Origin: an uncultured Roseivirga sp.
GTDB taxonomy: Bacteria; Bacteroidota; Bacteroidia; Cytophagales; Cyclobacteriaceae
NCBI GenBank assembly: GCA_947493005.1
Contig: CANLOY010000013.1
Span: forward strand, 1 to 62,891
Direction of reading: 5' to 3'
Length of the DNA: 62,891 nt
Shown: piece after piece, positions 8,024-16,995 of the stretch
How positions within the stretch are numbered: the stretch's first letter is position 1
Layout: every line of letters starts with the position of its first letter
The notes under the pieces: model-generated
The model's database searches: none
What the model saw: only the letters and a program-made list of their open reading frames with translations
Told to the model about the DNA's origin: nothing
Program-made: the position numbers and the translations under genes

Positions 8024-8613
8024 TGGAAGAAAATAACTTAACGCCAGAATCAAAATCAGAGGGATTACCAATTCCAGATATTTTTTTGAATAGCGATACA
8101 AAAGCGCCTCTGACCAATTGCATTCAATGCGATTACGACCTGTTGAATGGGGAGCGATATTATGTAATTGAAAAGGTGTTTAAGAAATACCCCCAGTTTC
8201 AGAAGACCGAGGTGCTTTTTGAATATGCGGTGTGCTCGGATTGCTATGAAAAAATGCGAGAACAACTCTCTGCAGAAAGCATGGCTAACCTATCTGGTTA
8301 TATGATGACCAATACTGATTTTGCAGCTATGCAAAAAAGAATTGAAGAGCATCCCAGCGATCCTGAGAAATGGCTTTCTCATTGTATGATAAAAGGCACT
8401 GCCAGAGAAAGTATGACCGAGTATCAGATGGGAGCATGTTTTAAGGGTGATAAGCTGGTGACTAATTTTATGCCCCCTTTTTTGATCGGAGAACAGGCTA
8501 TTGAAGAAATGAATGGGCTTCTCTCAAAACAATCAAAAGATGAAATGGATGACTTTATGGGAGATAACTTTGGTATACCTCCTGAACTTAGAAAAGATTT
8601 AATCCTGATTTAG
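8023..8613 (+). CDS. zinc-ribbon-like protein of unknown function
   Basis: This 196-residue soluble protein has two CxxC pairs, C33/C36 (CIQC) and C71/C74 (CSDC), spaced like a zinc ribbon. A helical C-terminal half with two more cysteines (HCMIKG and GACFKG) follows. I do not recognise the family. It lies in a tight run between the SDR gene (1-bp overlap) and the aminopeptidase gene (1-bp gap), so it is probably co-expressed with both. Confidence 0.8.
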   Translation: MEENNLTPESKSEGLPIPDIFLNSDTKAPLTNCIQCDYDLLNGERYYVIEKVFKKYPQFQKTEVLFEYAVCSDCYEKMREQLSAESMANLSGYMMTNTDFAAMQKRIEEHPSDPEKWLSHCMIKGTARESMTEYQMGACFKGDKLVTNFMPPFLIGEQAIEEMNGLLSKQSKDEMDDFMGDNFGIPPELRKDLILI

Positions 8614-8614
8614 T

Positions 8615-11218
8615 ATGTTAAAGAAAAGCTTATTGATGTTCTTTCTGGTGCTGGCAATTGTTGCATGTGACAATAAGAAAGAAATACAGGTAGAAAAGGG
8701 AGTGTCGCTTGAGTTGGCGAAGCACAGAAAAGAAGTGCTCTCCATAGTCAACTACAAACTTGAGTTCAGAGTACCTGATAATTTCAATCAACAAATTCAA
8801 GCCTTAGAGGTTTTGACATTTAATCTGGCAGACAATACTAAGGACTTGCAATTAGACTTTAAGGAAAGCGCAGATAAGTTAAAAGGGATTACGGTTAATG
8901 GTAGGAGTCAGGAACTGGTTATTGAAGAAGAGCATATAGTTTTAAAGAAAGAGAATCTTAACGAAGGGTTCAATCAGGTTGATATTAACTTCTATGCAGG
9001 AGAAAGTTCTTTGAACAGGAAGGAAGACTTTCTGTATACATTATTTGTTCCCGATCGTGCACGTACTGCATTTCCTGTCTTTGACCAGCCGAATTTGAAG
9101 GCAACATTCGAATTGACACTTGATCTGCCCGAAGATTGGTCTGCAATATCAAATGGGCCTGTAGCTTTGGCAACCGTAAAAGATGGTAGAAAAAACTATC
9201 TGTTTCATAAGTCTGACCTTATAAGCACATATTTGTTCTCTTTTGTAGCAGGAGAGTTTAATATCATTACCAGAAAAGTAGCCGGCAGAGAAATGACAAT
9301 GCTGCACCGTGAAACGGATGATGAAAAGGTGAAACGAAACCTTGGGCTGATATTTTATTTACATGCGGCTTCGCTTCAATGGTTAGAGGATTATACTGGA
9401 ATTAAATACCCATTTAAAAAACTTGATTTTGCACTTATCCCTAGCTTTCAGTACGGAGGGATGGAGCATGTCGGAGCTATTCAATATAGAGCGAATTCAT
9501 TGTTTTTGGATGAAGATCCTTCGCAAAGCCAATTGTTAGGAAGAGCAAGTTTGATTGCTCATGAGGTTGCACATATGTGGTTTGGTAATTTGGTTACTAT
9601 GGACTGGTTCAATGATGTGTGGACCAAAGAAGTGTTTGCCAATTTTATGGCTGCTAAAATGGTGAATCCAAGTTTTCCTGATATTGATCATAATCTTAAT
9701 TTTCTAGTAAGACATTACCCCTCAGCGTACTCCGTGGATAGAACTACGGGAGCTAACCCTATCAGGCAAGAACTACCCAACCTTAATGAGGCAGGGCAGA
9801 TGTATGGAGCAATTATTTACAACAAGGCACCCATCATGATGCGCCAGTTAGAATACATTTTGGGGGAAGTAGAATTTAGAGATGGCTTGCGTGAATACCT
9901 CTCGAATTTCTCGAATAAAAATGCTACCTGGCCCGATTTGATTGAGATATTGGATAAGAGAACAGAAAAGGACTTGAAAACATGGAGTCAGGTTTGGGTG
10001 AACACATCTGGTAGACCGCATTTTGAATTGAATACAGAAAAGCGAGGAGAGAAGATCTTTGCATCTATGACACAAAATGATATTGAAGGTGACAGAGTTT
10101 GGCCACAGGCTTCAAAGTTAAAACTGTTCAACCTGGAGAAGAATGATGTTAAGGAAATTCTGACCTATTCTGATGAAAGACCTTACGAGGTGGAAATGGG
10201 AGTAGACTGGAGTTTTTATGAGGCTTTATTGAACTCTGATGGTTCAGGTTATGGGCTTTTCCCACCTGCTTATCAGATGGTTGAATCCAGGTGGGGTCAG
10301 CTAAGCGAACTGGAGAGAGGAACCCTTATGGTCAATTTATATGAGAACCTTTTGGAGCCTGAAAACTATGGCAAAGAAGGGCAATATACTCCAGTTCGGT
10401 ATATCGAACTGATAAAGTGGATCATTTTGAGAGAGAAAAACCAATTGCTAATCAATTTGGTACTTGGGCAGTTAAACAGTGTCTATTGGAAATTGCTGAC
10501 CCCTGAGCAGAGAGACGCAATGGCGCCTGAGTTGGAGAGAACATTGTTTCATGTAATGAATGACTTGACAGAAGATGCTTCAGTTAAAAAGATGTTCTTT
10601 AACGCTTTTAGAGATGTGACTATTAGTACTGTAAACCTTGAACACCTTTATAGTATTTGGAATGGTGATGCTCAGGTCAAAGTTCAAGGACTTAACCTGT
10701 CTGAAAATGATATGACTTCATTGGCTGCACAATTGGCTATAAAACTACCAGAACGTGCTGATCAAATCATAAATGAACAGTATGAGAATATCACGAACCC
10801 AGATAGGCAAAAGAGATTCAAGTTTTTAATGCCTGCCCTGTCAGATACACTTGAGGTAAGAGATGCGTTTTTCGAATCGTTGAAAGATGAAAGGAGCAGA
10901 GAAACGGAATCCTGGGTGCTTGCCGGTTTAGGTTATTTACATCACCCGCTAAGAAGGGATCTTTCTGAAAAATATATAGGGCCGAGTCTGGAACTACTGG
11001 AAGAAATTCAGGTTACAGGAGATATCTTTTTTCCAAAAAGATGGCTGGATCGTTCTCTAGGTAACTATAATAGTTTGTCAGCTGCTAAATCAATTGATGA
11101 ATTTTTGGCTGATCATCCTGATTATAGCAAGCAACTGAAGATGAAAATATTGCAAGCTGGTGATATGGTTTACAGATCTGAAAAAATTCTGAAAAAGCTG
11201 AGTTTGTTGCAAGAATAA
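8615..11218 (+). CDS. M1 family metallo-aminopeptidase, lipoprotein
   Basis: This 867-residue zinc aminopeptidase should be exported and lipid-anchored. The N terminus is a lipoprotein signal with C18 in a lipobox (AIVAC). The zinc site is HEVAH at 316-320 with the third ligand E339 in WTKE, the M1 spacing HExxH-x18-E. The substrate-binding GAMEN motif reads GGMEH (281-285), so the usual Ala and Asn are replaced, as in several Bacteroidota members. The order is an N-terminal beta domain, the catalytic domain (about 230-460) and a long helical C-terminal domain. It likely trims peptides at the cell envelope for nutrition. It is the last gene of the run that starts with the SDR gene. Confidence 0.93.
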   Translation: MLKKSLLMFFLVLAIVACDNKKEIQVEKGVSLELAKHRKEVLSIVNYKLEFRVPDNFNQQIQALEVLTFNLADNTKDLQLDFKESADKLKGITVNGRSQELVIEEEHIVLKKENLNEGFNQVDINFYAGESSLNRKEDFLYTLFVPDRARTAFPVFDQPNLKATFELTLDLPEDWSAISNGPVALATVKDGRKNYLFHKSDLISTYLFSFVAGEFNIITRKVAGREMTMLHRETDDEKVKRNLGLIFYLHAASLQWLEDYTGIKYPFKKLDFALIPSFQYGGMEHVGAIQYRANSLFLDEDPSQSQLLGRASLIAHEVAHMWFGNLVTMDWFNDVWTKEVFANFMAAKMVNPSFPDIDHNLNFLVRHYPSAYSVDRTTGANPIRQELPNLNEAGQMYGAIIYNKAPIMMRQLEYILGEVEFRDGLREYLSNFSNKNATWPDLIEILDKRTEKDLKTWSQVWVNTSGRPHFELNTEKRGEKIFASMTQNDIEGDRVWPQASKLKLFNLEKNDVKEILTYSDERPYEVEMGVDWSFYEALLNSDGSGYGLFPPAYQMVESRWGQLSELERGTLMVNLYENLLEPENYGKEGQYTPVRYIELIKWIILREKNQLLINLVLGQLNSVYWKLLTPEQRDAMAPELERTLFHVMNDLTEDASVKKMFFNAFRDVTISTVNLEHLYSIWNGDAQVKVQGLNLSENDMTSLAAQLAIKLPERADQIINEQYENITNPDRQKRFKFLMPALSDTLEVRDAFFESLKDERSRETESWVLAGLGYLHHPLRRDLSEKYIGPSLELLEEIQVTGDIFFPKRWLDRSLGNYNSLSAAKSIDEFLADHPDYSKQLKMKILQAGDMVYRSEKILKKLSLLQE

Positions 11219-11269
11219 TATTACTGATATCCGACTAAAATTTGAATTCAATAAAACATACCTCTAAAA

Positions 11270-11403
11270 CATCCGAGAATAGATTTTTCTTTAAGACTCA
11301 AAACGCCCCCTGCCCTAAAGGGAGTTGCGAAGAGTATCCCTTTAGGGAATAAAAAGGGTGATTTTCAGCTATTTCTTCGATCTCAAAAAATCTTTCTCGG
11401 ATG
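11270..11403. repeat. nested inverted repeat, about 134 bp
   Basis: The outer arms are at 11270-11288 (CATCCGAGAATAGATTTTT) and 11385-11403. They pair over 18-19 bases with one bulge. An inner pair, CCCTAAAGGG (11313-11322) and CCCTTTAGGG (11338-11347), forms a perfect 10-bp stem with a 15-base loop. The whole could fold as one long two-level hairpin. It follows the aminopeptidase gene and may act as its terminator, or be a small non-coding mobile repeat. There is no coding frame inside. Confidence 0.75.
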
Positions 11404-11421
11404 CCACTAGAATAACATTGT

Positions 11422-11444
11422 GAGGGGCAAAAAAATAACCCCTC
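11422..11444 (+). terminator. hairpin, weak terminator candidate
   Basis: GAGGGG and CCCCTC form a 6-bp stem around an A-rich loop of 11 bases. No clear T-run follows, so the terminator role is uncertain. Confidence 0.35.
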
Positions 11445-11610
11445 TATCGAGCGGTTTGTTATTGACCTGTTTTATTGACTTAGGGCTGTCTTTACATTAT
11501 AATTGCCCCATTTTATAACGACTTGGGTTTGTCATTTCGATTGTAAACATAGCAAAAAATGGATTTTAATTTTTATGAAGTATGTTATGTATTCATTAGC
11601 ATATTGTAAA

Positions 11611-11639
11611 CAAAAAAAACGCCTCAAACGAGGCGTTTT
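11611..11639 (-). terminator. intrinsic terminator of gap
   Basis: On the minus strand AACGCCTC and GAGGCGTT form an 8-bp stem with a 4-base loop followed by a run of T. It lies 25 bp past the gap stop codon. Confidence 0.92.
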
Positions 11640-11663
11640 AAATGCAATATGTTTTGTGCAGTA

Positions 11664-12726
<1,063 letters not shown>

Positions 12727-12794
12727 ATTATAAATGAAGCTTACCGTAGCTTAGTTCCATTCAAATGTGTAGAAATTTTTTTGACTAGAAATTT

Positions 12795-12824
12795 TTGCAA
12801 AAAAAAGATGGCTATCTATATTTG
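12795..12824 (+). promoter_or_regulatory. Bacteroidota-type promoter for tRNA-Glu
   Basis: TTG at 12795-12797 and TATATTTG at 12817-12824 are 19 bp apart. The first tRNA base is 16 bp past the -7 element. Confidence 0.82.
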
Positions 12825-12840
12825 CAGACCAATTTAGAAT

Positions 12841-12912
12841 GGTCCGTTCGTCTAGGGGTTAGGACGCCAGGTTTTCATCCTGGTAACAGGGGTTCGATTC
12901 CCCTACGGACTA
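12841..12912 (+). tRNA. tRNA-Glu (UUC)
   Basis: The sequence folds as a cloverleaf. The acceptor arms are GGTCCGT and ACGGACT (first pair G-T), the anticodon stem is CCAGG/CCTGG with loop TTTTCAT giving anticodon TTC, and the T arm is AGGGG-TTCGATT-CCCCT. The 3' CCA is not encoded. It is a single tRNA with its own promoter and terminator. Confidence 0.97.
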
Positions 12913-12913
12913 C

Positions 12914-12957
12914 AAGCCGAAAGTTTGAATAATGCATTCGAATTTTCGGCTTTTTTT
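12914..12957 (+). terminator. intrinsic terminator after tRNA-Glu
   Basis: AAGCCGAAA pairs with TTTCGGCTT, and the inner GTTTGAAT pairs with ATTCGAAT (with wobbles). Together they make a 17-bp stem followed by a T-run. Confidence 0.9.
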
Positions 12958-12960
12958 ATG

Positions 12961-13282
12961 GATGTTCTCTTCTTAACTTTTTTTGTTTACTGGATATTTT
13001 TATCAAGCAGTTTATTAAGGAGATTAATCTAATCGTCTTTTTTATTAATTTGTATATTCAACAAGGTTTAAAATTGGCCTAATTTGATTTTTGTTAGTGC
13101 TTTAAGTGTTTTTAAAGTTTTTTATTCTGTTTGAATCTATAAAAATAATGATCAAATGTTTAAAAATGCTGTTTGAATCAAAATAGGTGAATTTGGATTG
13201 TTTGCCTGTTCATTGGTGGTCAAACTTTCATTAATTGCGCTCTAAGATCAGAAACTCTAACAAGCCAGTTGTAATTAGATAA
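12961..13282. other. AT-rich spacer before the first LytTR gene
   Basis: I see no gene, no exact TAnnTTTG element and no strong hairpin in these 322 bp. It presumably carries the promoter and leader of the first LytTR regulator. Confidence 0.6.
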
Positions 13283-14452
13283 ATGCATATTTTACTGATA
13301 GAAGATGAGCCTGTAGATCAACTTGTCTTCAGGCAATTGCTCAAGAGAACCTCAATAACTTTTAATTTAGAAGTAGTTGATTCGGTTGAGGCAGGGCTTG
13401 CAGCTCTGGGTAATAATTCGTTTGATATTATCTTCTGTGATTTTAACCTTCCCGATGGTTCGGCTGTGTCTTTTCTGGAGAAGATGCGCTCTGAGGGCTA
13501 TCGTATTCCGGTTGTTATAATTACGTCTTTTACACAGGAGGATTGGATTTCAGTATCGATGAAAAAGGGTGGTTATAATTTCCTGCATAAGAAGAGGGTG
13601 GATTCAAAAATTCTGGAAGATACTATAGTTGAGACAATCGATTATTTTAATAAGAGTACCAGTTTAACTGCTTCCTTGGAAAGAACGTTTTTAGATGAAG
13701 GCTTTGTAACGAATTGGCTCGGTTTAAAAATAGGTATTATTCGAGTAGGGGTAAATGGTGTGATCGCAGAGGTACAAGGAGATATATTGGATTTACTGGA
13801 ATTACCATATCCAAAAGAAGAATTAAAAGACAAGCAATTGCTTGATTGTTTTGGAGAACGCGCACCTGTTGTCTTAGAGCATTTTCAAATCGCTTGTAAT
13901 GGTGGATCGATCTCAGAAGTGCTCAAGATTGGTTCAGTATACTTTCAGTTTGATTATATACCTGTTAGGCCTGAAGGAAAACAAGTTGGAGGTGTGAGTA
14001 TAGTGGTGAAAGATGTTACTCTAGAGTCCATAACTGAGGGTGCATTGAATCGATCTGTCAAAATATCACGGACATCTGATAAGTCAGATAATCCCGAGAC
14101 TGGTAAACTTGAGTTAGGTGGTTCGGGTAATAAAAAAAAGAAGGACAGGCTTTTTATAAAAGACAAATCCCAATACGTGTCTCTTAAGCTTGAAGATATA
14201 TTGTGGATAGAGGCTTATGGGGATTTTGTAAAGGTGAATTGTGTTTCACAAAGCTTTGTGGTTATTCATAAGCTGTCAGATGCTTTGGCTAGTTTACCTG
14301 ATGATGAGTTTATCCAAGTGCACCGGTCCTATGTTATTCGCCTTGATAAGATTAGTCAGATTGATAAAACTAGTGTCATGATCGGGGAGAATAGTATTCC
14401 TGTTAGTCGTTCTTTTAGAGGTGCGCTATTCGAGAAGATTGACCTTTTTTAA
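13283..14452 (+). CDS. response regulator: receiver, PAS-like middle, LytTR DNA-binding domain
   Basis: This 389-residue protein has three parts. Residues 1-125 are an intact receiver: acidic pair E7/D8 in LLIEDEP, phospho-acceptor D53 in FCDFNLPDGS, IITSF for the conserved Thr/Ser and HKKR for the Lys. Residues about 130-255 look PAS-like (GIIRVGVNGVIAEVQGDILDLL, ending GGVSIVVKDVT). Residues about 285-389 are a LytTR domain (VSLKLEDILWIEAYGDFVKV, then QVHRSYVIRLDKI and NSIPVSRSFR). A receiver plus PAS plus LytTR order is unusual, since most LytTR regulators lack the middle part. A partner kinase is not in the window. It is the only one of the four clustered LytTR proteins with a full phosphorylation site. 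Confidence 0.9.
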   Translation: MHILLIEDEPVDQLVFRQLLKRTSITFNLEVVDSVEAGLAALGNNSFDIIFCDFNLPDGSAVSFLEKMRSEGYRIPVVIITSFTQEDWISVSMKKGGYNFLHKKRVDSKILEDTIVETIDYFNKSTSLTASLERTFLDEGFVTNWLGLKIGIIRVGVNGVIAEVQGDILDLLELPYPKEELKDKQLLDCFGERAPVVLEHFQIACNGGSISEVLKIGSVYFQFDYIPVRPEGKQVGGVSIVVKDVTLESITEGALNRSVKISRTSDKSDNPETGKLELGGSGNKKKKDRLFIKDKSQYVSLKLEDILWIEAYGDFVKVNCVSQSFVVIHKLSDALASLPDDEFIQVHRSYVIRLDKISQIDKTSVMIGENSIPVSRSFRGALFEKIDLF

Positions 14453-14547
14453 TAATCTCAAGTTTAAAACGAGTCTGTTGTCCATCTTGTTTTTGGTTCA
14501 AATACGGAGTTTTCTTGATGCATTTCACCGACTATTTGGTGTCATCG

Positions 14548-14598
14548 AACGAGAAAAAAGGCTGATTTTCCCTTCAGAAGCCCTTTTCATTCGTTTTT
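14548..14598 (+). terminator. imperfect hairpin terminator after LytTR gene 1
   Basis: AACGAGAAAA...GGCT pairs imperfectly with AGCC...TTTTCATTCGTT and is followed by T residues. Internal bulges make it less certain than the others. It begins 96 bp after the stop codon. Confidence 0.5.
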
Positions 14599-14670
14599 GA
14601 GGTGATTGTTGTCTAACATCATTATCAAATAGTTAGAGAATTAATAAACGCATCTGACTTAGTTGTTCTG

Positions 14671-14709
14671 ACCTATAATATGCTTTGCAAGCTTTGACTG
14701 TTTATAGGT
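14671..14709. promoter_or_regulatory. inverted repeat upstream of LytTR gene 2
   Basis: Perfect 8-bp arms ACCTATAA (14671-14678) and TTATAGGT (14702-14709) are separated by 23 bp. A second small palindrome, CTGTTA/TAACAG, lies at 14729-14746, 29 bp before the ATG. Its right arm runs into AACAGTTAG, which resembles the half-site known for LytTR proteins such as AgrA. The operator role is inference. Confidence 0.4.
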
Positions 14710-14774
14710 TTCAATAAAGAAAGGAGGCTGTTAGTTCAATAACAGTTAGTATAACCACAAATCACAACACCGAC

Positions 14775-15254
14775 ATGCCTAGATTAATGAACACGAACAA
14801 TTTACATCATCCAATTTCAGAGTATGCTATTGAGCCAGCTATGAAGAAAGGAGTGTATGACAGGGAACTTGTTGTTTCTATTACTAAAAGACTTATAGAA
14901 GCAAATAAAGAGGATTTGAGACGAGGAGCAGTTTTGCCTAAAAAAGAGATTTTTCTGAAAGGAGATTCCTCTTATTTTAGGTTGGACCTTAAGAAAGTAG
15001 CTTACTTTGAGGCTTTTGGCAACTACATTAAGGTGCATTATTCAAATGGTGCCTGGGTGATTGCCAACTGCACAATCAAGTCTATTGAAGAGAAGTTGCC
15101 TCAAAACATTTTCTGTAGAGTCCATAGGTCATTTATAGTAAAGATGCATTCTGTAGACAATTTTACTGCTCAAAACCTTCAGGTTAAAGATAGGATCATA
15201 CCCATTGGTAGAAATTTTAAATCAAGCTTCGAACATAGGATGATTAAGTTGTAA
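14775..15254 (+). CDS. LytTR domain protein without receiver
   Basis: This 159-residue protein is essentially a stand-alone LytTR DNA-binding domain (residues about 55-159). It has YFRLDLKKVAYFEAFGNYIK, CRVHRSFIVKMHSVDNF and the terminal RIIPIGRNFKSSFEHRMIKL. The first 50 residues are short, charged and helical, with no receiver, no signal and no membrane segment. It is clearly related to the two LytTR proteins that follow (shared CRVHRS and IPIGR patterns) and less so to the first, so genes 2-4 probably arose by local duplication. It should bind DNA without a phosphorylation switch of its own. Own upstream inverted repeats and own terminator indicate a single-gene unit. Confidence 0.88.
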   Translation: MPRLMNTNNLHHPISEYAIEPAMKKGVYDRELVVSITKRLIEANKEDLRRGAVLPKKEIFLKGDSSYFRLDLKKVAYFEAFGNYIKVHYSNGAWVIANCTIKSIEEKLPQNIFCRVHRSFIVKMHSVDNFTAQNLQVKDRIIPIGRNFKSSFEHRMIKL

Positions 15255-15302
15255 TCAGAAATTGTATTTGAAGACAGTTGTTTTTAAAGTGACAGATTAA
15301 AG

Positions 15303-15327
15303 AGGCGGCCAGTTGGTCGCCTTTTTT
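15303..15327 (+). terminator. intrinsic terminator of LytTR gene 2
   Basis: GGCGGCC and GGTCGCC form a 7-bp GC-rich stem (one G-T pair) with a 4-base loop, followed by six T. It begins about 50 bp after the stop codon. Confidence 0.9.
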
Positions 15328-15555
15328 ATGGCAACTTTGAGGCGATTTTGATTTTTAGACTGCGTTTCTTTAACAATTGATTTAGTGGTCTTTATAAACC
15401 ACATCGTTCAATTATCATGTTATCGATAGAATAGGTTTACGAAGAAATTTATCTTTTACTTATCTTTTATTGGATTAATAATTTATTAATAACATAAAAT
15501 AATCTAAATAATGATTTAGTTTTTAGATTAAATTGATAATTATGAAATTTATGAT

Positions 15556-15582
15556 TTGTACAAATTTTGAGTAATACTTTTG
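15556..15582 (+). promoter_or_regulatory. candidate promoter for LytTR gene 3
   Basis: TACTTTTG at 15575-15582 is an exact TAnnTTTG element. A TTG at 15556-15558 gives a slightly short 16-bp spacer. The start codon is 306 bp away, which would mean an unusually long leader. Confidence 0.4.
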
Positions 15583-15840
15583 TTCTGAATATTCATATGA
15601 GTATAAATCTGTTGCGGTATTGATTTGAATCGCGTTTTTATGTATGTGTAAAACAAAATTCTGACAATAAACTGATTTGAAATAGAAAATTTCGAAAAAG
15701 TAAGTTTTGATTTGTTTTTATAAAGTTAAAATGATGTTTATCCTTACTTTGTGTTGTTTGTTGCTTTATTCTGCTGTTCAACACGTTTTTTAATAGTGTA
15801 AAGAAATAAGAATTAATTTCAATCTATATCAAAACAAATG

Positions 15841-15860
15841 AATCACTTTGGTTAGTGATT
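15841..15860. promoter_or_regulatory. palindrome just upstream of LytTR gene 3
   Basis: AATCACT and AGTGATT are perfect 7-bp arms with a 6-bp centre, 28 bp before the ATG. It could be an operator or a leader hairpin. Confidence 0.4.
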
Positions 15861-15876
15861 TTATACCAACCATTAC

Positions 15877-15905
15877 ACACAGACACTGATGCAGACACAG
15901 ACACT
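15877..15905 (+). repeat. 11-bp direct repeat spanning the start codon of LytTR gene 3
   Basis: ACACAGACACT occurs at 15877-15887 and again at 15895-15905, with an 18-bp period, and the ATG lies between the copies. It may be chance in a low-complexity stretch, or a binding site at the ribosome landing zone. Confidence 0.5.
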
Positions 15906-16608
15906 AAACGATTACACATACATGGTTCTAAGTCAGAATGACCAATTGAATCAGGATGTAGGAGAAGTTCTTGACAATGTTTTCGGGTTAAGGAAAGTTC
16001 AGAACAGCATGACGGACATCGAGTCTTTTAATGATGGACATGTAGATATTGCTCTTATTGATAAGGAAAGTTATAACTCGAATGAGCTTGATAATTGGAA
16101 TTCTAAAAACGATAGCCACACCAAGTTAATCCTTATAGTAGATGAGCTTTCTCGTATGAAAGCTGTTGGATCCGATAAGGTCTTCGCTTTTGTTTCAAAA
16201 TCAACACTTCAAAATCAATTGCTTACTACGGTTTCCAGACTAATAGTAGACATCGAATTAGAGCGGTTACGTCTTCAACAATCAGAACTATATCATAAAG
16301 AAGTCTTCGTAAAAGGCGAATCTACTTTTTACAGATTGGTGTTGGAAGATGTTGATTATATAGAGGCTTACGGAAACTATATTAAAATCCACTATTCAAA
16401 TGGAAAGTGGAGTATAGGTAACTGTTCTATTAGTGCTATTGAAGAAAAACTGAGAAACGACAAATTTTGCCGTATTCATAGATCCTATATGGTAAGATTA
16501 GACAGGGTAGATAACTTCAATTCTCTGAATCTAGAGATAAACAAAAACATTCTTCCAATTGGCAGAAATTATAAAAAGAATTTTGAGAGCCATTTAATAA
16601 AACTCTAA
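15889..16608 (+). CDS. LytTR regulator with degenerate receiver
   Basis: This 239-residue protein has a receiver-like N-terminal half (about 10-120) and a LytTR domain (about 138-239). The receiver keeps an Asp at the acceptor place (D58 in IALIDKE). It lacks the acidic pair at the end of the first strand (YMVLSQND instead of DD), so metal binding and phosphorylation are doubtful. The LytTR part has VEDVDYIEAYGNYIKIHYSN-like elements, CRIHRSYMVRLDRVDNF and LPIGRNYKKNFESHLIKL. It is closely related to LytTR genes 2 and 4. Long flanking gaps and a hairpin behind it suggest a single-gene unit. Confidence 0.87.
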   Translation: MQTQTLNDYTYMVLSQNDQLNQDVGEVLDNVFGLRKVQNSMTDIESFNDGHVDIALIDKESYNSNELDNWNSKNDSHTKLILIVDELSRMKAVGSDKVFAFVSKSTLQNQLLTTVSRLIVDIELERLRLQQSELYHKEVFVKGESTFYRLVLEDVDYIEAYGNYIKIHYSNGKWSIGNCSISAIEEKLRNDKFCRIHRSYMVRLDRVDNFNSLNLEINKNILPIGRNYKKNFESHLIKL

Positions 16609-16666
16609 ATGGTTTTTAATAATACTGCCTGACTTTTCAAGGCAAAATTATAGTAGTGATCTCTTG

Positions 16667-16717
16667 AGTTGACCTATATAACTACAGACGGTAGTTGCAT
16701 AGGTCAACTTCCCTTTT
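16667..16717 (+). terminator. long hairpin after LytTR gene 3
   Basis: AGTTGACCTATATAACTAC (16667-16685) pairs with 16691-16709 over 17 of 19 positions around a 5-base loop. CCCTTTTT follows. The stem is long and AT-rich for a terminator, so a regulatory role is also possible. Confidence 0.65.
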
Positions 16718-16897
16718 TACCCCTACGGAAATGTCTCGTCCTTATTAAAATTGAACCTTTAATTTACTCCTCAAGATATATTTACATCTAAATGTCATTA
16801 GTTCAGGTTGACTGACGTTTATATGGTGTTAGCCTCGTTTCAAACTGTAATCTCCGTCTTTAGGTAAACAATACGTAGTTTTCTATTGTAGTAGTAT

Positions 16898-16921
16898 CCT
16901 TGTAATCAACTGATTACAAGG
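16898..16921. promoter_or_regulatory. perfect 24-bp palindrome upstream of LytTR gene 4
   Basis: The arms CCTTGTAATCA (16898-16908) and TGATTACAAGG (16911-16921) match perfectly over 11 bp around a 2-bp centre. It lies 74 bp before the ATG. Perfect symmetry with almost no loop looks more like a dimer operator than a terminator. No T-run follows. Confidence 0.6.
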
Positions 16922-16995
16922 AGTTCTCGAGTCTACTTAATCGTATTTCGAACCTGTTTTCTATCTGAAAGAAAACGGACTGAAGCCCAGGATTT

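Larger units (their letters stand above)
11219..11610. other. gene-free spacer with hairpins
   Basis: No convincing gene is seen. The spacer holds the nested inverted repeat at 11270-11403, the GAGGGG/CCCCTC hairpin at 11422-11444, and then about 160 bp of plain AT-rich DNA before the gap terminator. Confidence 0.6.
14453..14774. other. long spacer between LytTR genes 1 and 2
   Basis: No gene is seen. It contains a terminator-like hairpin (14548-14598) and two inverted repeats (14671-14709 and 14729-14746) ahead of LytTR gene 2. Confidence 0.6.
15255..15888. other. 634-bp AT-rich spacer before LytTR gene 3
   Basis: No credible gene is seen. It holds the gene 2 terminator (15303-15327), a promoter candidate (15556-15582), a palindrome (15841-15860) and a direct repeat across the next start codon. 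If the promoter is real, the leader is about 300 nt. Confidence 0.6.
16609..16995. other. 387-bp spacer before LytTR gene 4
   Basis: No gene is seen. It has the long hairpin at 16667-16717 and the perfect palindrome at 16898-16921. No exact TAnnTTTG promoter is found. Confidence 0.6.
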
